The notes under the pieces are model-generated. The model was given only the letters and a program-made list of their open reading frames with translations, searched no databases and was not told the origin of the DNA. A DNA stretch of 64,000 nt, from the NCBI GenBank assembly GCA_905618925.1, contig CAJQTG010000008.1, forward strand, positions 35,256 through 99,255, given 5' to 3'. The stretch's first letter is position 1. Each line of letters begins with the position of its first letter. Shown piece by piece: positions 9,287 through 16,277 of the stretch. The stretch is from an uncultured Candidatus Thioglobus sp. (lineage in GTDB: Bacteria; Pseudomonadota; Gammaproteobacteria; PS1; Pseudothioglobaceae). A program made the translations under genes and the position numbers.

Positions 9287-10450
9287 CTAAATACTAATTA
9301 GTTTTATAATCTTTTTGATTAAAATATCAATTTCTTTTTTAGATATTATAAGTGGAGGCAGCATTCGAATAGAATTACCAGTGATGTTTATTAAAAGCCT
9401 ATCATCTAGGGCTTTTTGAGTGAGCTTACTGCAATCAATAATCTTTTCATCAAGTCCAATACCAATCATAAGTCCTTTAATTCGTAACTCTTTCACAACA
9501 TTTAAAGCCATTATCTTTGATTTAAATTCTGACTCAAAATATTGACTCATTTTCATTACGTTGTCTAGAATTGAGTCATTCTCAAAGACGTCAAGAACAC
9601 TTGAGGCTACTCCTGTTACTAGTGGGTTTCCTCCAAAGGTTGAACCATGGGTTCCTGGAGTGAGCATTTGAGCAGCTTTACCTTTAGCAAGGCAAGCTCC
9701 AATTGGAACACCGTTGCCTAAGCCTTTAGCTAGGCAGAGAATATCCGGAGTAATTTTGTTGTGTTGATGAGCAAAGAGTTTTCCTGTTCTTCCCATTCCT
9801 GCCTGAACCTCATCAAGTATATAGAGCCATTCATTTTTTTCACAAAGTGATTTGACTTTATTTAAATAATCTACTTGCGGAATTATAATGCCAGCCTCGC
9901 CTTGGATAGGTTCAAGCATTACAGCGACCACATCTTTATTTTTACTATATTTGCTGATCGCATCAATATCATCAAAGTCAAAATGAACAAACTCACTCAT
10001 TAATGGAGAGAAACCTTCTTGCACCTTGCTTTGACCTGTTGCAGATAGAGTTGCCATAGTACGGCCATGAAAACTCTTATTTGCAGTTAAAATAATTGGA
10101 CTTTGAATGTTTGTAGAACGAGCATAAAGCCTAGCAATTTTTATCGCAGCTTCATTTGCTTCTGCTCCTGAGTTTGAGAAGAAAGCTTTATCCATATTTG
10201 CTAAGTTACATAGGCGTGTTGCAAGTTTTTCTTGATTTGCAATGCGGTAAACATTTGAGGTATGAAGCAGTTTTTTTGACTGATCAATAATACTTTTTGT
10301 AATTGTAGGATGGGAATGACCGAGATTAACAACGCCAATCCCTGAAAGAGCATCAAGGTATTCATTCCCAGATGTATCAGTTAACCAGCAGCCACGACCT
10401 TTAGTAAAGGTAACCTCGAGTGGGTAGTAGTTAGACATTAAGTTTGACAT
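9287..10450 (-). CDS. argD: Acetylornithine aminotransferase
   Basis: PLP-dependent class III aminotransferase producing N-acetylornithine, possibly also acting on succinyl-diaminopimelate. The aldehyde-binding region SGAEANEAAIKIAR, the metal/PLP aspartate in YILDEVQAGMGRTG, and the Schiff-base lysine in CLAKGLGNG are all visible. At 387 residues it is full length. A second ATG occurs 12 bases in; the first is favoured by a GGGA about 9 bases upstream. It is the first gene of argD-argF and sits 27 bases after a strong terminator hairpin, so its expression probably depends on read-through of that attenuator. Confidence 0.93.
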   Translation of the reverse strand: MSNLMSNYYPLEVTFTKGRGCWLTDTSGNEYLDALSGIGVVNLGHSHPTITKSIIDQSKKLLHTSNVYRIANQEKLATRLCNLANMDKAFFSNSGAEANEAAIKIARLYARSTNIQSPIILTANKSFHGRTMATLSATGQSKVQEGFSPLMSEFVHFDFDDIDAISKYSKNKDVVAVMLEPIQGEAGIIIPQVDYLNKVKSLCEKNEWLYILDEVQAGMGRTGKLFAHQHNKITPDILCLAKGLGNGVPIGACLAKGKAAQMLTPGTHGSTFGGNPLVTGVASSVLDVFENDSILDNVMKMSQYFESEFKSKIMALNVVKELRIKGLMIGIGLDEKIIDCSKLTQKALDDRLLINITGNSIRMLPPLIISKKEIDILIKKIIKLISI

Positions 10451-10476
10451 AAAAAAAATCCCAGTTGATAAATAAA

Positions 10477-10499
10477 AAAAGCCCCATTATGGGGCTTTT
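10477..10499 (-). terminator. Factor-independent terminator (candidate attenuator) before argD
   Basis: A perfect 9-bp stem pairs AAAAGCCCC 10477-10485 with GGGGCTTTT 10491-10499, with a 5-base loop. Read on the minus strand it is followed by an uninterrupted T run, the form of a strong intrinsic terminator. It lies between the leader ORF and the argD start codon, so it would stop transcription before argDF. On the + strand the T run is only four bases. Confidence 0.82.
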
Positions 10500-10520
10500 G
10501 AATCTAAGTTATTTGCCAGA

Positions 10521-10610
10521 TTAAGGTAAATTAGCCACCATTAATGAATAAACTTGAAGACAAGATCTTCGAGAAGTGTAAGGTCTTAAACAGCGTGATT
10601 CAGATAACAT
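10521..10610 (-). CDS. Arginine-containing leader ORF upstream of argDF
   Basis: A 29-codon ORF on the same strand as argDF, followed 21 bases later by the terminator. It has four arginines, including a tandem CGA-AGA pair in the stretch SRRSC, plus CGC and AGA earlier. The Arg-Arg codons lie at a local hairpin (GAAGA/TCTTC, 10556-10570). Short ORF, control codons, then terminator before an arginine operon is the layout of transcription attenuation. Arginine operons in gammaproteobacteria are usually described as ArgR-repressed, so this would be unusual. The start lacks a clear Shine-Dalgarno sequence, and a non-coding RNA is the alternative. Confidence 0.45.
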   Translation of the reverse strand: MLSESRCLRPYTSRRSCLQVYSLMVANLP

Positions 10611-10640
10611 TTCAGTCTTAAAATACAAATTAAAAGAATT

Positions 10641-10646
10641 ATTATA
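10641..10646 (-). promoter_or_regulatory. Putative -10 box for the argDF leader
   Basis: TATAAT on the minus strand about 31 bases before the leader ORF would start a leader RNA near 10634, giving a ~157-base attenuated transcript ending at the terminator. No good -35 is seen, so confidence is limited. The remainder of this 330-base gap (10647-10780) holds the hpf upstream region, with a good AAGGAG at about 10769-10774 and no other structure that I can see. Confidence 0.35.
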
Positions 10647-10780
10647 TCCTAATTTTTACATTCATACTTTCTGTAATTTACTCAATATAAAAGATAAAAA
10701 AGTTAAATATTAAGACTAATTTATGACACAATATATTTGCAAGAAACATAATTTTATTTCATTAATCTAAGGAGTAAAAA

Positions 10781-11074
10781 ATGCAACTTAACCTTTCTGG
10801 TCATCATCTTGATATTACATCTTCTATCAGGCAGCATACGAGCGATAAACTCATAAAAATAAAGCATCATTTTGATAACGTGATGAATGTTAATATGATT
10901 TTAGAAGTGCAAAAAGATCTTCAAACAGCTGAAGCAACTATCCATGTTAGTGGAGCTGATTTGTTTGCAAAAGCCCAAAGTAATGATATGTACGTATCTA
11001 TTGATCAACTAATCAATAAGCTTGATTCTCAGATAATTAAGCACAAAGAAAAACTACATAACCACAGAGCTTAG
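10781..11074 (+). CDS. hpf: Ribosome hibernation promoting factor (short form)
   Basis: Binds the 30S decoding region and promotes inactive 100S ribosomes in stationary phase. At 97 residues it is the short HPF/YfiA type. The sequence starts MQLNLSGHHLDITSSIRQHT and carries the AEATIHVSGADLFAKAQSNDMYVSID core strand-helix typical of the S30AE domain. An AAGGAG Shine-Dalgarno sequence lies 7 bases upstream. In many relatives it follows rpoN; here it stands alone, divergent from the arg leader. Confidence 0.93.
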   Translation: MQLNLSGHHLDITSSIRQHTSDKLIKIKHHFDNVMNVNMILEVQKDLQTAEATIHVSGADLFAKAQSNDMYVSIDQLINKLDSQIIKHKEKLHNHRA

Positions 11075-11085
11075 TTTATATAAAT

Positions 11086-11133
11086 TATAATATGATGTAA
11101 TAACTGCATATCAAGTTAAGCTTGTTATGCAGT
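11086..11133 (+). promoter_or_regulatory. Promoter -10 and 5' hairpin of mgtE
   Basis: TATAAT at 11086-11091 predicts a start near 11098. A stem-loop follows almost at once: ACTGCATA 11103-11110 pairs with TATGCAGT 11126-11133, and inside it CAAG 11112-11115 pairs with CTTG 11121-11124 around a 5-base loop. No T run follows, so it is not a terminator. It ends 21 bases before the mgtE ATG, where a structured 5' leader could affect mRNA stability or respond to a signal. Confidence 0.45.
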
Positions 11134-11154
11134 GTTAACTATTGGATTATAAAT

Positions 11155-12510
11155 ATGGCTGAAGCTGAGCTTACTAACTTTGAAGTAAGCCTTCAAAATT
11201 TAATGTTTGCACTAGAGGCATCTAATCATGATGAGGCAAAACATCAAATTAAAGAACTTCACCCTGGAGAAATAGCGAGGCTTTTAGAGGCTATTCAACC
11301 TAAAGACAGGGCTGTTATTTGGCCTGGGATAGAAATTTCAATACAGGGTGAGGTTTTAAAAGAGGTCAATGAAGACGTTCAGTCCCAGTTAATTGGAGAA
11401 ATGTCGGTAGATGATCTTGTTAAGGCTACTGAAAAATTAGATACCGATGACTTGGCTGATATTGTTCCAAACTTACCTGAGTCTGCAGTTCATAGCCTCT
11501 TATTGACGCTTGATTTTAAACATCGAGAACGTCTTAATACAATTCTAAGCTACCCTGAAGACTCTGCTGGTGGTTTAATGAATACTGACTTTATAACTGT
11601 CAGGCCTGACGTCACAATAAGAACTGTAATAAGATATTTAAGGCTTCTTAAAGAGATGCCTGTAGACACTGACCAAATTTTTGTTGTTGATAGAGACTTT
11701 AATTATTTAGGCTCCTTACTAATTACTACTTTGTTGACTGCAGAGCCAGGAAAAATTGTTACTTCTTTGATTAATAGTGATGCTTCTAAACCAATTAATG
11801 CTGATACTGACGAAACTGAAGTGGCCTTACTATTTGAACAAAGAAATCTGATTTCAGCTCCAGTGATTGATGAAAATAACCAGTTAGTTGGCCGAATTAC
11901 AATCGACGATGTGGTTGACGTAATACGTGATCAGGCCGAACACTCAGTAATGTCCATGGTTGGTTTGGACGAGGATGAGGATGTCTTTGCTCCTATCTTT
12001 CAAAGTTCGAAGCGCCGAAGTCTCTGGCTAGGAGTTAATCTAATAACTGCATTTATTGCGGTCTACTTTATCGGTCTTTTTGAGGCCACCTTGCAGCAAA
12101 AAATTGCTTTGGCAATATTAATGCCAGTAGTTGCTAGTATGGGAGGTATTGCAGGTACTCAAACTCTTATAATAGTTACTCGAGGAATTGCAACGGGAAG
12201 AGTGACCTCGGCCAATATCAAAACTCTTATCAATAAAGAAGTTGCAGTAAGTGGTCTTAATGGCATAATTTGGTCAATCGTTATTGGGCTGATTACTTAC
12301 TACTGGTTCTCCGACTTGCTGCTGAGCTTAGTCATAGCGCTTGCAATAATTACTAATTTACTTGTCGCTGCTTTTTCTGGTGCATTCTTACCTTTGGCGC
12401 TTACTAAGTTAAAGATAGATCCTGCTTTGGCTGGAGGAGTTATTCTTACAACAATTACAGACGTTATTGGTTTTGTTGCCTTCCTTGGATTAGCGGCTAT
12501 ATTTATTTAA
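11155..12510 (+). CDS. mgtE: Magnesium transporter MgtE
   Basis: Inner-membrane Mg2+ channel/transporter. In order: the N-terminal MgtE_N superhelix (to about residue 125), a pair of CBS domains (about 130-255) that sense Mg2+, and a C-terminal domain of five membrane helices beginning near RSLWLGVNLITAF. The PVVASMGGIAGTQTLI pore segment is present. I prefer the ATG at 11155 to the TTG at 11122, because the latter falls inside the hairpin and adds residues not typical of the family. Length 451 is normal. Confidence 0.93.
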   Translation: MAEAELTNFEVSLQNLMFALEASNHDEAKHQIKELHPGEIARLLEAIQPKDRAVIWPGIEISIQGEVLKEVNEDVQSQLIGEMSVDDLVKATEKLDTDDLADIVPNLPESAVHSLLLTLDFKHRERLNTILSYPEDSAGGLMNTDFITVRPDVTIRTVIRYLRLLKEMPVDTDQIFVVDRDFNYLGSLLITTLLTAEPGKIVTSLINSDASKPINADTDETEVALLFEQRNLISAPVIDENNQLVGRITIDDVVDVIRDQAEHSVMSMVGLDEDEDVFAPIFQSSKRRSLWLGVNLITAFIAVYFIGLFEATLQQKIALAILMPVVASMGGIAGTQTLIIVTRGIATGRVTSANIKTLINKEVAVSGLNGIIWSIVIGLITYYWFSDLLLSLVIALAIITNLLVAAFSGAFLPLALTKLKIDPALAGGVILTTITDVIGFVAFLGLAAIFI

Positions 12511-12523
12511 TTTTTATTATTAA

Positions 12524-12832
12524 ATGAAACTCTTATATACGAATGAAAATCGAATAATGGTTATGAACGTTAAAAACGTTCTAATTAATAATGGTTATGA
12601 GGTAATTCTCAATAACGAGTTTGCATCAAGTGCTTCCGGTGGTTTGGCTCCCTTTGATACTTGGCCAGAAGTCTGGCTATTAAAAGATAGTGATTTAGAT
12701 GGCGCTAAAAAAGTTCTTGCGTCAATTGATACTGAACTAAGCCCAATCACTTGGAAGTGTCGAGATTGCAATGAAGAAAATGACCAAACCTTTGATTTTT
12801 GCTGGAAGTGTAGTAGAGACAATATTCAATAA
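12524..12832 (+). CDS. DUF2007 protein with C-terminal zinc ribbon
   Basis: A 102-residue protein. The first ~65 residues fit DUF2007 (MKLLYTNENRIMVMNVKNVL, a PII-like/ACT-like fold annotated as putative signal-transducing protein), including the GGLAPFDTWPEVWLL segment. The tail contains two CxxC pairs (WKCRDC and FCWKC), a zinc-ribbon arrangement. It starts 14 bases after mgtE and is probably cotranscribed. Its biochemical role is unknown. Confidence 0.78.
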   Translation: MKLLYTNENRIMVMNVKNVLINNGYEVILNNEFASSASGGLAPFDTWPEVWLLKDSDLDGAKKVLASIDTELSPITWKCRDCNEENDQTFDFCWKCSRDNIQ

Positions 12833-12930
12833 ACTATCCCTATGAAACACTTATTTTCCTTCACTAATTGTAATAATTATTGGTTTTTTTCTCAGGATGT
12901 CTATTAAGCGCTAACAAAAATCTTGAAAAG

Positions 12931-13353
12931 CTAAAGTGCTCTTGTCATCTTTATATGATCAATGCCAGCCTCTTCAAACTTATCACCAGTACAAGTAAAA
13001 TTAAGATCAATATAAAATCCTCGGGCATGCCACTGAGAAGAGAGCCATAATGTTTTCAATTGATTTTCTTGAGCCCATTCAATTAGCATTTTCATAATTA
13101 ATTTACCTATGCCTTTACCTCGAAATTTCTTTAAAACAGCTACCCTTCCTATGTGCCCATCAGCCAGAATCCTTCCTGTTCCGATTGCCTTATCATCTAA
13201 CAATATGAGTATGTGAGTAGCGTCATGATCAAGACCATCAATTTCAAGTTCTTCAGGGACCTTTTGCTCATCAACAAAAACTTTAAATCTTACTTCACAA
13301 ATTTTTTGATGATTAGATTTATAGTTAGTTGTAATAGCTGAAATATTTTCCAT
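12931..13353 (-). CDS. GNAT-family N-acetyltransferase
   Basis: A 140-residue single GNAT domain. The acetyl-CoA pyrophosphate loop appears as RFRGKGIGKLIMKMLIEWA (the R-x2-G-x-G/A motif), preceded by the core strand IGRVAVLKK. The N-terminal VRFKVFVDEQKVPEELEIDGLDHDA resembles the YjcF/ElaA subgroup. The substrate cannot be told from sequence. It lies only a few bases from the adjacent LysE gene and is the last gene of the minus-strand block that begins with dmdA. Confidence 0.85.
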   Translation of the reverse strand: MENISAITTNYKSNHQKICEVRFKVFVDEQKVPEELEIDGLDHDATHILILLDDKAIGTGRILADGHIGRVAVLKKFRGKGIGKLIMKMLIEWAQENQLKTLWLSSQWHARGFYIDLNFTCTGDKFEEAGIDHIKMTRAL

Positions 13354-13359
13354 AATTAA

Positions 13360-13989
13360 CTATAAGTGAATAAAAAATAGATTGACCGCTAGAGCGGTAT
13401 ATATTAAAGCTGCAAGGAGGTTAAGGTTTTTATTAATAGTTTTAGATTTCTTTAAAACCCCCTCAAGAAAACTAGATAAATAAGCAATTGATGTAAAAAC
13501 AAAAAATGCACTAAAAATGAATAATAATCCAAGCATAAATATCTGGGACGTAACATTATTGCTGGAATTTACAAACTGAGGTAAAAAAACCAAAAAAAAG
13601 ATTGCTACCTTTGGGTTGGTTAGGTTCATTACAACTCCAGTAAGATAGTATGATCTATTTGAACTATTTTTGGATTCCCCACCTAGGTTTAACTCTTTAT
13701 TTTGAATCGAGAGCCAAGCAAGATAAACAAGGTAGAAGGCGCCAACGATTTTTAGTCCATTAAAGGCAATTGCGCTTGTTTGAAAAATAACGCTAACACC
13801 AATTGCAACTAAGATCGTGTGTCCTATGAGTCCTGTGCACAGGCCAAGTGTAGTATAAAGTCCAATCCTCCATCCCTTTAAAGCTGAATTACTCATGACA
13901 AATAGATTGTCTGGCCCAGGAACTAGACTTAAAACTATAGATGCAGTAATAAAAGTGATTATTGTCTCAATACTTAATACTTCAAACAT
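13360..13989 (-). CDS. LysE/RhtB-family exporter (first copy)
   Basis: A 209-residue polytopic membrane protein with about six hydrophobic helices. The family signature near the N-terminus is SLVPGPDNLFVMSNSALKGWRIGLYTTLG, and the mid-protein NLTNPKVAIFFLVFLPQFV is the second LysE hallmark. These carriers export amino acids and similar small molecules. It lies in one strand with a second LysE gene, a glyoxalase-fold gene and dmdA. The substrate is not predictable. Confidence 0.9.
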   Translation of the reverse strand: MFEVLSIETIITFITASIVLSLVPGPDNLFVMSNSALKGWRIGLYTTLGLCTGLIGHTILVAIGVSVIFQTSAIAFNGLKIVGAFYLVYLAWLSIQNKELNLGGESKNSSNRSYYLTGVVMNLTNPKVAIFFLVFLPQFVNSSNNVTSQIFMLGLLFIFSAFFVFTSIAYLSSFLEGVLKKSKTINKNLNLLAALIYTALAVNLFFIHL

Positions 13990-14007
13990 TTATAAACCTT
14001 ATTGTGG

Positions 14008-14421
14008 TTATTTGCTAAAAACTTCAGAGGAGTTTTTATAGGCTTTAAATTCGATAGAATTACCTGAATAGTCCTCAAAAAACATTGTTGCCTGCTCACC
14101 AGGAAAGCCTTCAAACCTGATGCTAGGCTCAATAATAAATTTAACAGCATGTGATTGAAGTTTATTGGCTAAATCCTTAAAGATATTCCATTCTAATACG
14201 CAGCCAAAGTGCGGCATAGGGACTGACATGCCCTCAACATTTGAGTTGGTTTTACTACTTTGTATTATCTCGCCAATATGAAGTGAGAGCTGGTTTCCAA
14301 AAAAATTAAAATCCACCCACGTATCCGAGCTCCTTCCCTCAATACAGCCCAAAAGATCCCCATAGAATCTTCGTGTGGATTCTAGATCAGTAACTGTGTA
14401 TGCTAAATGAAAGACATTCAT
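14008..14421 (-). CDS. VOC (glyoxalase/bleomycin resistance) family protein
   Basis: A 137-residue protein with the vicinal-oxygen-chelate fold. It starts HLAYTVTDLESTRRFYGDLLGC, with a middle FFGNQLSLHIGE strand and a C-terminal ATMFFEDYSGNSIEFKAYK that supplies the usual metal-site glutamate. Close homologues are often annotated as dioxygenase-like or glyoxalase-like. It sits between the two LysE exporters downstream of dmdA. The reaction is unknown. Confidence 0.87.
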   Translation of the reverse strand: MNVFHLAYTVTDLESTRRFYGDLLGCIEGRSSDTWVDFNFFGNQLSLHIGEIIQSSKTNSNVEGMSVPMPHFGCVLEWNIFKDLANKLQSHAVKFIIEPSIRFEGFPGEQATMFFEDYSGNSIEFKAYKNSSEVFSK

Positions 14422-14432
14422 ATAAATCTAAG

Positions 14433-15053
14433 TTAAGACAGGCCCATTATTAAACCAATAAGAATTAGTATTGATCCAGTTACTCTATTTTGCCATAATA
14501 TTTTTTTAGGGTCGGATAAAAATGATTTCATTATTTTTGCGAGCATAAGGTAGCCAGTCATTACCAGTAGATCAACAACAACTAGTGTTGCAGTTAAAAT
14601 TACACAAGTAGAAATTTTAAGGGCAGTTAAATCCACAAAAAGTGGTATTAATGCAAGAAAAAATACAGTACCCTTAATGTTAGTTATATTGACAAAAAAA
14701 CCTTTTAAAAAGGAGTTTAAAGGGCTAAAAGTATCATTTAAATTTCCTTTAAAAGTGGCAATTTGTTCAATTTTTTTAAGCCACTGTATAACCCCTAGCA
14801 CAATCAAATATAGCATTCCCAGTATTTTAATTATTGAAAAAATACTCGGAAACTGATCAATTAATACTCCAAGCCCTAGTAGCAGAAATATAATTTGGCT
14901 CATCAGTCCGATTTGAAGGCCAATAACTGAAATTATTGACCTCTTAAAGCCGTATTGCGTTCCTTGGCTTATTGAAAAAATGGCTCCAGGGCCAGGTGAT
15001 ATACTAATAAAGAGCGCAGATGCTAATAGCCCAAGCCAGATAGTTAATTCCAT
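14433..15053 (-). CDS. LysE-family exporter (second copy)
   Basis: A 206-residue membrane protein with the LysE signature SPGPGAIFSISQGTQYGFKRSI and the NITNIKGTVFFLALIPLFV motif. It is only distantly similar to the other LysE gene 0.5 kb downstream, so the two are not a recent tandem duplication. It begins 8 bases after the dmdA stop codon and is likely cotranscribed with it. The close coupling suggests it may move a substrate or product linked to that enzyme, but this is inference. Confidence 0.88.
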   Translation of the reverse strand: MELTIWLGLLASALFISISPGPGAIFSISQGTQYGFKRSIISVIGLQIGLMSQIIFLLLGLGVLIDQFPSIFSIIKILGMLYLIVLGVIQWLKKIEQIATFKGNLNDTFSPLNSFLKGFFVNITNIKGTVFFLALIPLFVDLTALKISTCVILTATLVVVDLLVMTGYLMLAKIMKSFLSDPKKILWQNRVTGSILILIGLIMGLS

Positions 15054-15061
15054 AATTTTGT

Positions 15062-16177
15062 TTAACTAAAAGGTATCGAAGTTACTTTTCCTAGTCTAGG
15101 GCCCCAGGGTGTTAATACTTCAACCACAGTATCAATATCATTAAAGCCACTTTCTATGGTTGCCATTGCCATGTTAATCTTTAGCCTTGGAGAGTATGCA
15201 GCGCTTGTTACTCTGCCGCATATCTTATCATCGGCTTTAACTTCCCATGGGCTAGCACAGCCACCAATAAATGCATCACCCTTAATAATAAGGCCAACAA
15301 GTTTTTTGGTGACGCCTTCAGAGCGAATTTTATGAAGTGCATTTCGGCTTAAGTAATCAGTCTCTTTATCGAGCTGGCAAAAATTAGCTAGTGGGAGTTC
15401 CAGTGGGTTACTATTAATATCCATATCATTACCCCATGAAAAAAGACCCGACTCAACCCTTTCAATATTATTTGGTGTTCCAGGCTTAATGTCATATTTC
15501 TTACCGGCTTTAGCAACAATATCCCAGAGCTTTTGACCTTGAGAGCCATCACGAAGATAGAGCTCAAAACCACCTTGTTTACTCCACCCTGATTTTTGGA
15601 CAATGAGAGGAATACCTTCTAACTCAACTTCCTTAAAAAAGAAATACTTGATATCTTTAACCCAGTCACCAAACAAATCAATCATTAGTGGCAAATGGTT
15701 AGGTCCTTGGATAGCAAGCGGAGACACATCTGGCTCACTTATTTGAACATCCCAACCCAATCCACAGGCTAGTCCACGAGTCCATAGTAAAACATCACTA
15801 TCAGCAATGGAAAGCCAAAATTGATTTTCAGCCAATCTTAAAATAATTGGGTCATTTATTATTCCGCCATTCTCATCAGTAATAAGGGCATATTTCCCTT
15901 GGCCAATTTGAAGTTTTGAGAGATCTCTTGAGGTAATATATTCAACAAATTTGTATGCATCATTTCCAATGATCTCAACCTGTCGTTCAGCAGCAACATC
16001 CCACATAGTGACGTTATTCATTAAATTCCAGTAGTCCGCCTCTGCGCCTTCATAAGAAGTGGGCATAATCATATGATTATATAACGTGAAAGTTTTGGCG
16101 CCAGCTTTAAGCGTAGCCTCGTAATATGGGGATTTTCTTAAGCGATCTGACAGGGTAAAGTTGACATGTCCATCCAT
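15062..16177 (-). CDS. dmdA: Dimethylsulfoniopropionate demethylase (DmdA)
   Basis: GcvT-fold, tetrahydrofolate-dependent enzyme that transfers a methyl group from the algal osmolyte DMSP to make methylmercaptopropionate. Compared from memory with the Pelagibacter enzyme, shared blocks include MWDVAAERQVEI (59-70), WLSIADSDV (121-129), SGWSKQGGFELY (196-207, the DMSP-binding strand) and IERVESGLFSWGND (238-251). These blocks separate DmdA from the glycine-cleavage T protein and sarcosine enzymes. Length 371 fits. A GGAG lies about 9 bases before the ATG. It heads a minus-strand run with LysE, VOC and GNAT genes; no dmdB, dmdC, dmdD or acuI is in the window. Confidence 0.85.
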   Translation of the reverse strand: MDGHVNFTLSDRLRKSPYYEATLKAGAKTFTLYNHMIMPTSYEGAEADYWNLMNNVTMWDVAAERQVEIIGNDAYKFVEYITSRDLSKLQIGQGKYALITDENGGIINDPIILRLAENQFWLSIADSDVLLWTRGLACGLGWDVQISEPDVSPLAIQGPNHLPLMIDLFGDWVKDIKYFFFKEVELEGIPLIVQKSGWSKQGGFELYLRDGSQGQKLWDIVAKAGKKYDIKPGTPNNIERVESGLFSWGNDMDINSNPLELPLANFCQLDKETDYLSRNALHKIRSEGVTKKLVGLIIKGDAFIGGCASPWEVKADDKICGRVTSAAYSPRLKINMAMATIESGFNDIDTVVEVLTPWGPRLGKVTSIPFS

Positions 16178-16225
16178 TGGTTTACTCCAAGTTTTAAGTA
16201 TTAATATATCTTAGCAAGAATGAAG

Positions 16226-16235
16226 CTTTGCAAAG
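16226..16235. promoter_or_regulatory. Palindrome CTTTGCAAAG upstream of dmdA
   Basis: A perfect 10-bp palindrome lies about 50 bases before the dmdA start, close to an AT-rich stretch that could supply a -10 (TATATT on the minus strand near 16203-16208). It might be an operator. The distance between recognisable promoter boxes is not ideal and a 10-mer palindrome can occur by chance. Confidence 0.25.
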
Positions 16236-16277
16236 ATAAAAAAGTGTATTTTATACCTTATTTTTTAGATTTTTCAA

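Noticed and set aside
10477..10499. Terminator for the + strand (for a gene before hpf)
   Set aside because: No + strand gene ends here, and the T run is only on the minus-strand side.
10501..10640. 6S RNA, tmRNA or another known RNA in the hpf-argD gap
   Set aside because: I could not match conserved features of 6S or tmRNA; the leader ORF with terminator explains the region better.
13360..15053. Recent tandem duplication of LysE genes
   Set aside because: The two proteins differ through most of their length, so they are not recent copies.
15062..16177. Annotation as glycine cleavage system T protein
   Set aside because: The WDVAAERQVEI and SGWSKQGGFELY blocks match DMSP demethylase, and no gcvH or gcvP genes are nearby.
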